Positions 11,701-23,107 of a stretch of DNA of 64,000 nt are shown here, one piece after another. This stretch comes from Oenanthe sinensis. Its lineage: Eukaryota; Streptophyta; Magnoliopsida; Apiales; Apiaceae. Made by a program: the position numbers and the translations under genes. The DNA is taken from positions 1,905,501 to 1,969,500 of the forward strand of contig CM053809.1 in the NCBI GenBank assembly GCA_028671895.1, read 5' to 3'. The notes beneath the pieces were generated by a model, which was not told the origin of the DNA, ran no database searches, and worked only from the letters and a program-made list of their open reading frames with translations. The stretch's first letter is position 1; each line of letters starts with the position of its first letter.

Positions 11701-13286
11701 ATATTCAAAAACTTCTTGACTTGCCGGGTACCTCGAAATTCAACTTCTTCTCCTTCTAGGGTTTTCAACTTTAACTTTTTATTCCTACAATCTATTTGAG
11801 CCTTGTATTCTGACAACCAATCCATCCCTAGAATTACATCAAATTCACCTAACTTAAAAGGTATCAAGTTAGCGAGAAAATGACCACTGCCTATTTCAAT
11901 GTCACACCTAGGACAAACTTGGCTTACTGGAATCTTTGCCTGGTTAGCTACTTCTATAACTAAAACTTGCTCCAAAGGTCGGACTTCACATTGCAATTTA
12001 CCAAGAAAATCTTGAGATATAAAAGACTTAGTAGCTCCTGAATCAATCAATACACTAGCTTGCACTGAATTAACAAGAAGTGTACCTGATATCACATCCA
12101 CATCCTGGATAGCCTCTTTCTGAGTCATGTTGAAGGTTCTGGCTCTAGATTGATGTGCTGAAGATTGTGACGGAGTCCCAGCTATCCGTAGAACATTGGT
12201 AGGTTGTGTAGGTTCCTTGCATTCCCTTGCCATGTGACCTAGCTTGCCACACTTATAGCATTTGATTCCTGACTTTTGATTTTGATTCTGACTCTGACTG
12301 TTGCATTCTGCTGCATAATGTCCTTTCCTGTTGCATTTGAAGCAGGTAATATTGGGCTTATTACAAACTCCAGAGTGCTTCCTTCCACAAATCTTGCACT
12401 CAGGAACAAACTGTCTGACGGCCTTTGGCTGGTCGAAACCTTGAGCTTTATTATTCTGTCTCCCTCTTCCATCATTACCATTCTTGATCTGCTGAAAATT
12501 ACTTCTCTGACCTTCTGGCCTTCTATGAAACTTGTTTCTGAAATTACCATGTCCCTGACTGTCTTCCCTAGCTCCAAACTTTCTCTTTTTATTATCCTTC
12601 TCCTTCTGGGACATATCACTCTCACCTTCCACGATCATTGCTTTCTGAACTATTGCAGTAAAGCTTTGCAGCTCAAAAACTGCCACCCTACTTCTAATCC
12701 ATGGCCTTAGGCCTTGCTGAAACCTCTTAGCCTTCTTAACATCAGTGTTGACAAATTCTGGCACAAACCTGGCCATCTCAGAAAACTTGGCCTCGTACTC
12801 TGCTACACTCATACCTCCTTGCTTTAGTTCTAGAAATTTAATCTCCATTTGGTCCTTCATAAAACTAGGAAAGTACTTTTCTAAAAACAATTCTGTAAAC
12901 TGATCCCAAGAAATCACACCTTCACCCTGAAGCATCTTCGTAGATTCCCACCAGTAACCGGCTTTAGCTTTAAGAAAATAACTAGCATACTCAGTCTTCT
13001 TATCTTCATCTACGTCTACCAACTGAAAAGCTTTTTCCATCTCCTTAAGCCATGTCTGGGCTTCTACTGGGTCTGTGGATCCTTTGAATTCAGGTGGTTT
13101 CACTGCTTGAAAAGATTTAAAGGTAACTGCTGGGGGTGCAGAAGGTCTTTGCTGTTGCTGGGTTAAAAGAGCTGTTTGCTGTTGTAGCAACTGAATGAGT
13201 TGAGCAACTGTAGGGTCCATGGGATTTTGATCTTGAGTATTTTGGTTCTGAGACGAATTTGAAGTGTTTCTTTTCATTGGCGGCAT
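8727..13286 (-). CDS. Gag-Pol polyprotein of chromovirus copy B, intact
   Basis: One uninterrupted frame of 1519 residues beginning at ATG 13286. Domains in order: Gag (about 60-230), two CCHC zinc knuckles (about 315-328 and 342-355), aspartic protease with LIDSGAT (about 411), and reverse transcriptase with YPLPRIDDLF and the FIDDIL catalytic motif (about 746). Next come RNase H with YSDAS (about 892), DLELAA and FTDHKSL, the integrase HHCC zinc finger (around 1110-1150), and the integrase D-D-35-E core (MDF about 1172, SDRDPRF about 1234, SERTIQ about 1269). A C-terminal chromodomain ends the protein (LVKVLWRNPRVEESTWELE, about 1485-1505). Gag and Pol are in one frame with no frameshift. 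One oddity is Ile in KFPICEFW, where copies A and C have Lys, in the RT thumb or connection region. Just upstream of the ATG the minus strand reads TTTCCCCTATAG-TAA-ATG, a possible splice acceptor. Confidence 0.95.
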   Translation of the reverse strand: MPPMKRNTSNSSQNQNTQDQNPMDPTVAQLIQLLQQQTALLTQQQQRPSAPPAVTFKSFQAVKPPEFKGSTDPVEAQTWLKEMEKAFQLVDVDEDKKTEYASYFLKAKAGYWWESTKMLQGEGVISWDQFTELFLEKYFPSFMKDQMEIKFLELKQGGMSVAEYEAKFSEMARFVPEFVNTDVKKAKRFQQGLRPWIRSRVAVFELQSFTAIVQKAMIVEGESDMSQKEKDNKKRKFGAREDSQGHGNFRNKFHRRPEGQRSNFQQIKNGNDGRGRQNNKAQGFDQPKAVRQFVPECKICGRKHSGVCNKPNITCFKCNRKGHYAAECNSQSQNQNQKSGIKCYKCGKLGHMARECKEPTQPTNVLRIAGTPSQSSAHQSRARTFNMTQKEAIQDVDVISGTLLVNSVQASVLIDSGATKSFISQDFLGKLQCEVRPLEQVLVIEVANQAKIPVSQVCPRCDIEIGSGHFLANLIPFKLGEFDVILGMDWLSEYKAQIDCRNKKLKLKTLEGEEVEFRGTRQVKKFLNIVQAKRFLRQGCEAYLAYVVDTEKEPVQLEDVPIVNEFPDVFPDELPGLPSDREIEFSIDLAPGTEPVSKAPYRMAPVEMKELASQIQDLLDKGIIRPSVSPWGAPVLFVKKKDGSMRLCIDYRELNNLTIKNKYPLPRIDDLFDQLKGAEWFSKIDLRSGYHQLKIKPEDVSKTEFRTRYGHYEFLVMAFGLTNAPAAFMDLMNRVFKKYLDKFVIVFIDDILIYSKSEEEHADHLRIALETLRKEKLYAKFPICEFWLKEVQFLGHVVSREGIKVDPAKIEAVMKWERPRTPTEVRSFLGLAGYYRRFVQDFSKIATPMTKLTRKNEKFVWNEKCEESFEELKRRLVSAPVLVLPDDQGNFVIYSDASHKGLGCVLMQHGKVIAYASRQLRPHELKYPTHDLELAAIVFALKIWRHYLYGEKCEIFTDHKSLKYIFTQKELNMRQRRWLELIKDYDCTINYHPGKANVVADALSRKERLNILVSSEELIKEFEKLEIEVCDSDSVEEMVYTMTFQLELLEKIKRCQEQMMSQDRAKLTGEELKSQKDSEGIFRFSSRIWIPNVQELKNEILHDAHSSRYSIHPGSTKTYKDLKENFWWPNMKRDVAEWISKCYTCQRVKAEHQRPSGLLQPLEIPEWKWENLAMDFVVGLPRTKANHDAIWVIIDRLTKSAHFLPINERFSLDRLVHLYLKEIVMRHGVPVSIVSDRDPRFNSRFWKKFQECLGTKLNMSTAYHPQTDGQSERTIQTIEDMLRVCALDFEGSWDEHLPLVEFSYNNNYHASIGMPPYEALYGRKCRSPVCWNEVGERKILGPELVQQTKEKIELIQKRLLAAQDRQKKYADQSKKDMNFEEGDQVLLKISPWKGVSRFGKRGKLNPRYIGPFEVLKQVGKVAYELALPPQMQHIHNVFHVSMLRKYNPDMSHVIEYEPLEIQPDLSYVEQPVEIQDRKDKVLRNKSVRLVKVLWRNPRVEESTWELESEMLEKYPYLFT

Positions 13287-13727
13287 TTACTATAGGGGAA
13301 ACAAGCAACTTATTAAGCAATACACTACACTGTATCGTAAATAGTTCAAATACTTTTAAAATCATTTGGGAATTAAAAATACTTATTTAAAAATCAATCT
13401 TGTAGCATCATTACTACATAAGTTGCCTGTACAACAAGGATATAAAGGTTCTATCGAAAACAGGTTAGCACAACAGGTGTAAATAAGGTACTGGTAAAGG
13501 TAAGGAACAGTTTATGGTCAAATGTGCGAAAAAGTAAATGACAGATATATCGGAAGATACTGGAACTGAAAAGCAACATACATAGATACTAAAAGTGCCA
13601 AAGTGCAGGATAAGTTAAAGTACAAACACGAAATAAAAGTACTGAGAAGAAAACAGAAATAACATCTGGGCAAGTGTGCTAGAGGGCTCTAACAAATGTC
13701 CCTTCTAACACTCAAACATCCTAACAT

Positions 13728-14138
13728 CTAATCACCCCTGTGATCCCTGTCTCTGGCAGCCCTGAGTCCAATCAGCAGCTCACTAAGCACACGGGTCAAC
13801 TCTCCTGCCCGCTCCGCCATATCATTTGGAAATGCTCTGGCCGCTATCTGCCTACGTCCCTCCTCCTCGACAGCTCTAATGCGATCCTCCCACCACTCGA
13901 CAGGATGCTCGGGAACTCTCAGCTGGCCTAGGGTAACAGATGGCCTATAAACTCTACGGCGAACAGGGACACCAGCACTCCCTGAGGGTAGGTCAGGCTG
14001 AGCAGGGGGCTCAGGAATCAGCTCCTCCTCCTCGCTCTCAGAACTAGATATAACTATAGTATCATCATCAGTTTCCGAAGAAAATTCAGAGGAACCGGGA
14101 GAAGGTGGTTGTTGTGAAACAATGCCACGAGCCTGCAA
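13728..14138 (-). CDS. extra ORF upstream of gag (copy B), acidic SIM-like N-terminus
   Basis: Second copy of the 136-codon frame described at 3830-4240, in the same position relative to gag and LTR. The only protein difference is Asn for Asp in the segment AARAFPNDMAER (a CpG-independent C/T change on the + strand). No ATG opens it. A TTGCAG at its 5' edge resembles a splice acceptor. Its GC-rich codons contrast with the AT-rich LTR and the A-rich gag leader. I cannot assign a family. Tekay/Del elements are not generally described with an ORF at this place, while an ORF before gag is a known trait of Ogre/Tat elements. Confidence 0.5.
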   Translation of the reverse strand: MQARGIVSQQPPSPGSSEFSSETDDDTIVISSSESEEEELIPEPPAQPDLPSGSAGVPVRRRVYRPSVTLGQLRVPEHPVEWWEDRIRAVEEEGRRQIAARAFPNDMAERAGELTRVLSELLIGLRAARDRDHRGD

Positions 14139-14311
14139 TAATACGATATGTAAAGCAAAAGGGATAAGATCACCTTAAATCTACAGTTAAAATCCTAACG
14201 TCTATACTACTTTTCAATATCTAATCCTATCTTAACATTACTCTCTCTTCTGTTATTAAATGATCTACTTGTTTAACTTAATCCTGGCTTGTTTCAGTGA
14301 CCAAAACCTTA

Positions 14312-14323
14312 GCTCTGATACCA
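14312..14323 (-). other. primer-binding site (initiator tRNA-Met), copy B
   Basis: Minus strand TGGTATCAGAGC three bases from the LTR border at 14327. Identical to the site at 4414-4425. Confidence 0.9.
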
Positions 14324-14326
14324 ACC

Positions 14327-17300
14327 TGTGACGCCCTCCCGATCCGGGGTCTAGATCGGGGAGTCACTAACACTCTACATGCATGCACCCTAAATAACAA
14401 TAATAGAAAATACGCATAAATATGACCCCGACTACTAACCTGGATCTTTCAAGGTAATGGTATGAAACAAGCACACAACTACATTCATTTATATTTAAAT
14501 TTACAGTAACCAAAAATAATATTACAATTCCTGAAACATCTCAAAATCTACTAATAGAATACAAGACTAAACAAAGTCTTTTCCTTCCAACTCTGCCTCG
14601 ATCCTACCTGTTCAATCTCAGCCAACCTCACATAGTTCATGAATGACATATTTTTCCTGGCAGTCTGCTTAAGGCGGACCATGATTCTCAGAAGCTGTAG
14701 ATGTTAGAAAAATAAAAGAATGAGCTACAAAAGCTCAGCAAGTAACCATATAGGTTAAAAACAGTTCTACAGGCTTATATACATAATTTAGAAAGTCTTT
14801 TCTCAAAACCATGCTTTAAAATCATTGCTGGACCTCATTGTCCCATAATTGTAATTAAACATTCTCATCAGGGTATTCATTTCTCGTAAAACTTTCTTTT
14901 ATAAACCACTGGCAGGGTTAAATAATTTCAATAATTGGTGCAGAGTAAATAAGAAACTGGAAAGAAATAATCAGTTGCAAGTCTAGGAGAAATCTGCAGG
15001 GTTAGATGAATAACAGGAAGTACTGTCTAACAATTGAAACAAGTCAAATCAAGGTATATCTGATAGTTGAGGCTGTATATGACAGTTTACAACAAGGCAT
15101 TTCATTATTCATTACCAATCATTTCAAAGTTCATTTGTATAAAACTGTCCTTTCATTAGGACTGATTCTTTCAAAACGTTTCATAAAACCGTCCTCTCAT
15201 TAGGACCTTTCTTTTCAAATCATCTATAAAACTGTCCTCTCATTAGGACCTTTACTGTTTAAAACAATTCATTTTGGTTGAAGTTTTCTCACAACGCCAG
15301 ACAATACGGGTGATCAGCCACGTAAAGTCCCCATAACGGACTAAAGTCCCTCTGGACATAAGGAGTACTCATAAAGGCACTTATTGCCATTGGCCTTGGG
15401 CTATCTCATTATAGCCATTGACTATCTCATTATAGTCTTCACATAAAAAGTGCTGGACCGGCGTCACTCGGCCTCTTACGCCTCCAACCTATAGGAATCC
15501 GCGGAAACCATTTTGATCGGAATTCCTATAATAACCAAAACCTTTCCTTTTTAAAATTACCAAATCATTTGATGAAAAAGACTTCTTGAAAGTCGGATTT
15601 CATATTTAAATCCATTTTTAAAGATCATTAGACAGAGTAGATTTTTATTCCAGGATAAATCTCAAAATAAGCTTCTGTTGTAGTAAGGTAATCTGATATC
15701 ATGAACTGGGGATCAAAAACAAGATAAAGTTATGAAGTCAAGGTGCAGGGTCAATCCATAGGTATAACAGTTGTTTTTGAAAACAGTTGCAAAACATTTA
15801 ATCAGGACGGCAGTTAGGCCTAAATAACAAGGTTCTTTTAAGGTTTAAGTTTACGCAATTATTGTTAAGAAAGTGGTGATAGCACAAGTCACAGCTCAAG
15901 ATCACTGGTGTAAGATTTGTAAAACTAGTTTATAAGTGGTCAGTAGCAGTTCAGGGATTGAAAAGTTTAAAGTGCAATTAACACTGGTATAAGGTTGCAG
16001 TTTAAGTAAAGCAATTAAAGTAAAGCAGGCTGTAACTTAAAACAGTTGAGATAAGATAACACAGTTGCAAGGTCATAAAGCAGTTTATAAAACAGTTCAC
16101 TATGCAGTTCATAAAACAGTGTTTAAGTTGAAAGAGATTAGGCAGTAGTTACTTGCCTTAAATAGAATGCTACAGCTGTTGAACAGGTAGATCGCCTACA
16201 CCAGACACTAACTCTCTACTTTAGCTTTTCCTCTGTCTTTCACCTCAACGTCCTTCGTAGCTACACATAAATAGTACTATTTCAGTATCTCATAAACTCT
16301 CGACGTTCTCATTAACGTCTAACTATTCTACCCTTTCGTTAATTATAATCCCTTAACAGATAATAATCCACTATAGACATACTCTGCTATATAATCACTT
16401 CTACACTGGCAAGCAAGTAGCACATAGACAATTATATCATTCACAGCATTCCTGACTGATAGTCTTTCTTATACAGAAGTGGTGTGCCAATAATATTTTA
16501 CAAAGTCATTTTAGAAATTTTGGCAGCACTTCCCCTGTAATTGGAGCTATCCGTCGGAATACAACCGACACAACCAAACATAAATGCCAATCATATCCCA
16601 TTACACAATCACATTTGCACCAAATCCATATTGAATAAGCAATAGCTATAACTAATATGCAATACTATTGTCATTCAAATTGACTGAAACAACTCAGGTA
16701 TCAACTGCTTATTGATATAGTCAATCTAATTCTTAATTCAATTCTATATCATGCTAATCCATGTTCAATTACTTAAACTCATATTGGTAATCAATGAATG
16801 ACATTCGAATATAGAATACTAATATACACATATTTCGAAAAAGGGCTATCATGTTTAACATACTTCGACCAAGCAATTTAGCTAATTCAACTAATCATGT
16901 ATGATTTCCACTTTAATCATAGCATGTGCATATGTATATCAGTCAAGAATTTGTGATACAACTATAATTCAATTAAGGCTATCAATAATTAATATGAAGC
17001 TATTGTTTACTTAGTTAGTTCCTAGTTAACCATTCTCGACTAAAACCAAAGTACACAAGTCGGAAAATCATGGCATCATTCGAGAAATTAAGAAACTAGC
17101 CGAAGCTATAATATGCAAAATTTGATTTTTACTAATCGAGCATGACAATTAACATCACAATTGAATTACTTCACCATGTATATACTCAAAATGTTCAAGC
17201 ACACACGTATATATGTAAATTAACTTAGCTACCAATCGAAAATGGTAAAAGCCCTGGCCAACAATACAAAATCTTGACATGCATCTCCTCTAAAATTAAT

Positions 17301-18585
17301 ACTCTACAATTTAAACATAATGCAAAGGACTTCTTGCCGGAGACATAAGTACACAATCGGCAAAATCAAGTTATAGCCGGAAATCTTTAAAAAAATCGAC
17401 ATGCAACACAAACAGTCCACTCACACAGCCAGCTAGACATTTATATGATCTTAACAAGTCAATTTAAGGCTCAAAGGACATCATTGCCTAAACCACCGAC
17501 TCACCGGAGCTCATAGTCGGCGGTGAGCTTCCGATGGAGTCCCGATTCTCGGTATCTCGACATCAAAGCTACAAGGATTGCATACCTAGCATTGTACCAG
17601 CATAAATCACAAGAATCAAATCATAGCAGCCATTGCATGCAACTACTATCGAACATACATACACGGCACATATAAATATATACATGCAATGCTCAATTAG
17701 TGAGTACAAGGGAAGCTAGCTCGAGTATTAGCATGGAAATAAAAAATATAGCAAGAATTAGCAATAGAACGATGACAAACGAGAGGAACTGCATAAATCG
17801 CCCAAGGAACGGAAGAGAACCGAACCTAGACAAGAAACTGCAGAATGGGGAAGAAAGAAAACTGCTGCTGTTTTTTGTATAAAGCAAGGGTACTTTCGTA
17901 ATTTCACAATTGCTGTTTTATGTATTTAAATCGATTAATAAATCGAATTTTGGGTATAAATGGGTACAAAAATGAGTTTTATATTTTTAAAATTCATGTC
18001 ATGAATTTAGAAGCTTCCCCATATTTTTGAAATATTTTTCTGGTAAATAAATAATTAACTAAAAATCTTTGAAGTTTTAGCACAGAAATAGAAAATAAGA
18101 GTAGAAAAATCATTAAAAATAATTTTGGGCTCAAATAAAATAAAATTTTATTTTTCACAAGTCTCAAAATATTTAAGAAACATTTTGGAACAGGTTTCAT
18201 GATTTTTGGGCATTCCAATAATTAAATATGGAATTTAGAAGAGTAATATCTCTAGAATAAAACAGGAATGAAAGATTTATATAAAATCACTGGGACTAGA
18301 ATTAAATACATCACCATTTTTAGAAAGTCTCTAAAATCTCATAGAAGCTACATATAAAATTTCATAATTATTGGACACACCAATAATTTTATAAAAATCA
18401 AACAGTCACTCAATTAAGCATGAAAAATCAATTAATCACTTAATTAAAACACTTAAGCATAATACGGTCAAACAGACAGTCAACTAGACATATCAAATGA
18501 CCACATATCATATCTTAACACATTAAATCACATAAATCATATTCCTCATATTATTCAAATAGATTCAATTACCTCGATCGTTACA
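14327..18585 (-). repeat. Tekay/Del-like LTR, shared by copies B and C (4259 bp)
   Basis: Full-length LTR, TGTGACGCCC to GATCGTTACA on the + strand. It is the 5' LTR of copy B and the 3' LTR of copy C, whose polypurine tract (18586-18598) abuts it. Near-identical to 4429-8687 along its whole length. Confidence 0.93.
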
Positions 18586-19874
18586 TTCTCCCCCCCTTAA
18601 AAAGATTCTGTCCCCAGAATCAACCTAAGTAAACAAATAGGGATACTTCTCGAGCATTTCACTCTCAAGTTCCCAGGTGAATTCCTCAACTCGAGGATTT
18701 CTCCACAAAACCTTTACAAGCCTTACAGACTTATTCCTTAAAACTTTATCCTTACGATCCTGAATCTCTACAGGCTGTTCTACATAGGACAAGTCGGGTT
18801 GAATCTCCAAGGGTTCATACTCTATCACATGACTCATGTCAGGATTATACTTTCTAAGCATAGATACGTGAAAAACATTGTGAATGTGCTGCATTTGCGG
18901 TGGTAGAGCTAATTCATATGCAACTTTCCCAACTTGTTTCAACACTTCAAAAGGTCCTATATATCGTGGATTAAGCTTTCCTCTCTTGCCAAATCTACTA
19001 ACACCTTTCCACGGAGAAATCTTTAGCAACACTTGGTCACCTTCTTCAAAATTCATATCTTTCCTTGACTGGTCAGCATATTTCTTTTGTCTATCTTGAG
19101 CAGCTAACAATCTCTTTTGAATCAACTCAATCTTTTCTTTAGTTTGTTGCACAAGCTCTGGACCTAAAATCTTACGTTCACCAACTTCATTCCAACACAC
19201 TGGTGATCTGTATTTTCTTCCATACAAAGCTTCATACGGGGGCATCCCAATACTAGCATGATAGCTGTTGTTATATGAAAACTCCACTAACGGTAGATGC
19301 TCGTCCCAACTTCCTTCAAAATCCAAGGCACAAACTCTTAACATGTCTTCAATGGTTTGGATTGTCCTTTCACTCTGGCCATCTGTCTGAGGATGATATG
19401 CAGTACTCATATTCAGCTTTGTTCCCAAACATTCTTGAAATTTCTTCCAAAATCTTGAATTGAATCTCGGGTCTCTGTCTGACACTATTGATACAGGAAC
19501 ACCATGTCTCATAACAATCTCCTTCAAGTACAAATGAACCAACCTATCCAGTGAAAACCTTTCATTGATCGGTAGAAAGTGCGCTGACTTGGTCAATCTG
19601 TCTATTATTACCCAGATAGCATCATGATTAGCTTTAGTCCTTGGCAGACCTACTACAAAATCCATAGCAAGATTCTCCCATTTCCATTCTGGAATCTCTA
19701 GTGGTTGCAACAATCCACTGGGTCTCTGATGTTCAGCTTTGACTCTCTGGCACGTATAACATTTACTGATCCATTCTGCCACATCTCTTTTCATGTTGGG
19801 CCACCAAAAATTTTCCTTCAAGTCTTTATACGTCTTTGTGCTTCCTGGATGAATAGAGTATCTTGAACTATGTG

Positions 19875-21727
19875 TGTAACACCCCCTTCCCAAAATGAGA
19901 CGAGGGGTTACTTATCAAACCACAAATCTGCATATGAAGTACTTAAATCCACCTTATAATAAATAAATAGGTCCAACAATGTCTCCAAAATAATATTAAA
20001 ACCTCCAAAACAACTCAAAACCTCTAATAATAAACAATGTCTAAAAAGAAATGTGAGAAGTTCAAACGTCCTAATAAATGAAATAAAGGTAGCTCTCCAT
20101 CACACAGCCCAAGATCCCCCTAAGTACCTGCCAGAAGAAAGAATACGGCATGAGCCAAATGCCCAGTACGGATTGGAATACAGTTTATAAAACAGAAAGA
20201 AGATATATAGTTTGACAGTTATAAATAAACATTAATTTTTAAAACAAGGCTGAAGCAACGAGGGGTTATGATATTTCATACCGATACAGAACAGATAACA
20301 GATACACACATCATAGGGTACCTAATGCGTGCAACAAACCGGACAACGTGTACGGCATATACAACGTCACCGTCAAATATCAAATCACAAATCAAATCAA
20401 ATCTGGGTGCACCCACGTATCCTCAAACAAATATCAAAATGCGCAAAGCTCGCCACCTGAGCTATCAGAAGGATACGCCGTGACTAATCACACTGCCACG
20501 GAAGTGTCATGCCACTGGTGCCGCAATGACATGGCTGTAGTACCCCTACAGCTGGTTAACTCGGTATACCCTATATCACTCTAAGGGTTCAAATAAAATA
20601 ATTTTCACAATTTTAAAACCACCTGAACAGATATTTCAAATATTCTACGCATATATGTAACATATATAATTTTTGAAAATCGCAGAGACAGATATTTAAA
20701 TATTTTGAAACAGACTTTAAATTAAATTTCAGAGAATCAAAACAGTTAAGACGAGTAATAACGGAATGAACAGATTTACGAAAGGAATTAATTAAATATA
20801 ATTAATCCTAAAAAGAGTAGCACTGAATAGAAAGGGGACGAAATCCGTACCTCGAAATAGCAATCTCAGACTCTAACGAAAACTCGAACTAGTAATTTCA
20901 GACACTAACGAAAACTGCATAGACCCACAAAATTTCTGGTTCACGGTCTGTTCTTCTTGATCAAGACAATTCAATGCATCCAAGGTACCAAATAGCGCCT
21001 CTGTATTTCTTTCTTACGCGGACTCCACTTTAAGGTTTAATAAAACTCACGGTTGTGTATACACGAGTGTTGTATATATACTGAATAAAATAATCCTTAA
21101 CACCCAATCGAAAATATCACATCTCAAACGTCTCAAACGTCGAACTTCTTCATAACTCCAATTCTGCCCAGATCTGTATTTTACCTTTTTGACCCTCTAA
21201 ACGATGTTTTCTGGAAAAACTTAAAACATGAAAGTCGTAGAGAACGAAAAGACCTTTCTGAAAAGTCCAGAATCACTGAATTCTGACTTACGATGAATTT
21301 ATTACGAATTTTACGAGACATCTGATTTGTGTATGAATAATCCTACGAATTTTACAAACAAAGATGAACAAAAAGAATAAGGATTTGTGTATCGAGAGAG
21401 ATTTATATATGTTTAGTCTTGGTGGCTAGAAAATAATATGAAAGAATGAGGAGATCTTAATCTATATATAGAGTTTTAAAACCCTACATCAAAACCTACT
21501 ACGATTCAAATACCAATATTTGAAAACCCGTTATTCTAATCCAATTTTAATTAATAATCTCTATCTAATTTTAATCTTTTTTTTATTATTATATTTTATT
21601 ACAAATTCTATTTCTAATCAAATTCAATATAATAAATATTATGATTAAAAAAAATAATCTTTACAAATTCTAATCTAATTCTAATTTTAATTACTAATAT
21701 CTAAATAAATAAATTACGGATATTACA
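19875..21727 (-). repeat. 3' LTR of the non-autonomous element
   Basis: Starts TGTAACACCCCC and ends GGATATTACA on the + strand. Two overlapping small frames (20268-20584) recur unchanged in the other LTR, which reflects sequence identity and not coding constraint. Confidence 0.93.
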
Positions 21728-21740
21728 TATATACCCCCTT
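21728..21740 (-). other. polypurine tract of the non-autonomous element
   Basis: Minus strand AAGGGGGTATATA directly before the 3' LTR. It is a slightly interrupted purine tract in the expected position. Confidence 0.7.
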
Positions 21741-23091
21741 AAAAATGATTCCGTCCCCGGAATCGGACGAAACTAAAACTCATTTCTGAATCAAATAAGT
21801 GCGGATATTTATCACAGATAGATTCTTCTAGTTCTCAAGTAACCTCTCTCTCAGAATGATTTTTCCACAAAACTTTAACAAACAGAATGGTTCTCATCCT
21901 CATAAGTCGCTCCTCTCAAACTAAGATAGTTTCATTTTCCTCCTCACAAGAAAGATCTTCCCTAATCTTATGTAACGAATATTGAACTACGTGCAACAGA
22001 TGATACTTGTAGTCTCTCAGAATAGACACATGAAACACATTATTCACATGACACCTCTCTCTCTATAATCAATACTAAACCTCATAGACCTATCTTTATT
22101 CTTTATATGCAACACGGAATCACCCCATGGAGACATACTCGATCTAATGAATCCCTTATCCAATAAGTCTCATAAACCCTTCGAGCAATCCAACATAACA
22201 AACTTTTATATATATATATAATTTAAAATATTCTCATCATCATTCCACCTAATTAAATATAACATCCTAAGGTAAGCTTCCTTATGCGCAACTAAGAAAT
22301 ATTGTCTCCTACACACACTATTAAATCATTTTCAATCCATTGTCATCTTGAAATCTTTTCATCCAGTCGTCTTCATATTCCCGCACCACATTTCAAATTT
22401 TATATATCTGATTTCACATCTTACCATGGTAGCGAATATAGTATCTCTTTGCATTTAACTCATTGATAATCAATAATCCTTAATATGTATCTCATATCCC
22501 TAGTTGAAGTCTAAAAGCTATACAATCCTTAGCCAAAAGTTATCTTACTAATAAAGTTAAAATAATTCTAAATACACCTTTCATTTAAAAATCTTGATCT
22601 ACAGTTACTAACATACTTGCATCTTCATAGATCGTTCGCTTTCCTTTTCAATCAATTGCTCCAAAATGTTAAATCAATAAATTCTTAAGATTTAATCAAG
22701 GTCATGCATTATATCGGTAATAAGTTTGCCTAGATAAGTATATTCTACAGATTCTAAACACTCTTGATAATTATCACGAAGGCACATAAAAGGATCCATT
22801 TACGAAGACTAAAAGGAAAGATTCCGAAGAGATGAAAAAGAAGCCACAAAATGAGTCAAAACATATTCAAATAATGCAAAAGCTCCACGTCTAAAAAGGA
22901 TTCACAATATCAAATACAGATACGAATGAATTCGCAGAAAGAGGCAAGTTGAAGTATTTTATAAAAAAATTTTATGACATAATGTTGAAATGAACGCAAG
23001 TACATGAAGTCTCAAAATAGAATACCCATCCTAATAGCTACCCAAACTCACAGGTCAAACCTAAATAGGTTTTCTACAAGAAAGAACCTAA
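21741..23091 (-). pseudogene. corrupted gypsy pol remnants in the interior of the non-autonomous element
   Basis: Near 21825-21885 the minus strand resembles the chromodomain stretch of the neighbouring chromovirus (TTTTCCACAAAACTTTAACA on the + strand matches its VLWRN region). Near 22021-22050 the + strand GACACATGAAACACATTATT matches the integrase C-terminal HNVFHVS region. Near 22095-22180 the + strand ATGCAACACGGAATCACCCC matches the RT segment GAPVLFV. No open frame survives. The order follows a gypsy element with large internal deletions. The rest, about 22200-23090, shows no recognisable motif. Confidence 0.7.
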
Positions 23092-23103
23092 GCTCTGATA
23101 CCA
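23092..23103 (-). other. primer-binding site of the non-autonomous element
   Basis: Minus strand TGGTATCAGAGC, four bases from the 5' LTR border at 23108. Same tRNA primer as the neighbouring autonomous element. Confidence 0.88.
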
Positions 23104-23107
23104 TCTC

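Larger units (their letters stand above)
4429..18585 (-). mobile_element. complete Tekay/Del-like Ty3/gypsy chromovirus, copy B (14157 bp)
   Basis: LTR, internal region and LTR are all complete: 5' LTR 14327-18585, PBS 14312-14323, extra ORF 13728-14138, gag-pol 8727-13286, polypurine tract 8688-8700, 3' LTR 4429-8687. The LTR length, the C-terminal chromodomain and the domain order PR-RT-RH-INT fit the Tekay/Del chromovirus lineage. Both LTRs are nearly identical and gag-pol is open, so this unit looks young and potentially mobile. Each LTR is also shared with a neighbouring unit, so target-site duplications are not expected at these borders. Confidence 0.9.

Noticed and set aside
20268..20584. 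Two overlapping plus-strand frames kept unchanged in both LTRs of the non-autonomous element (again at 23501-23817)
   Set aside because: The LTRs are identical over their length, so conservation carries no coding signal. They are short and antisense to the element.
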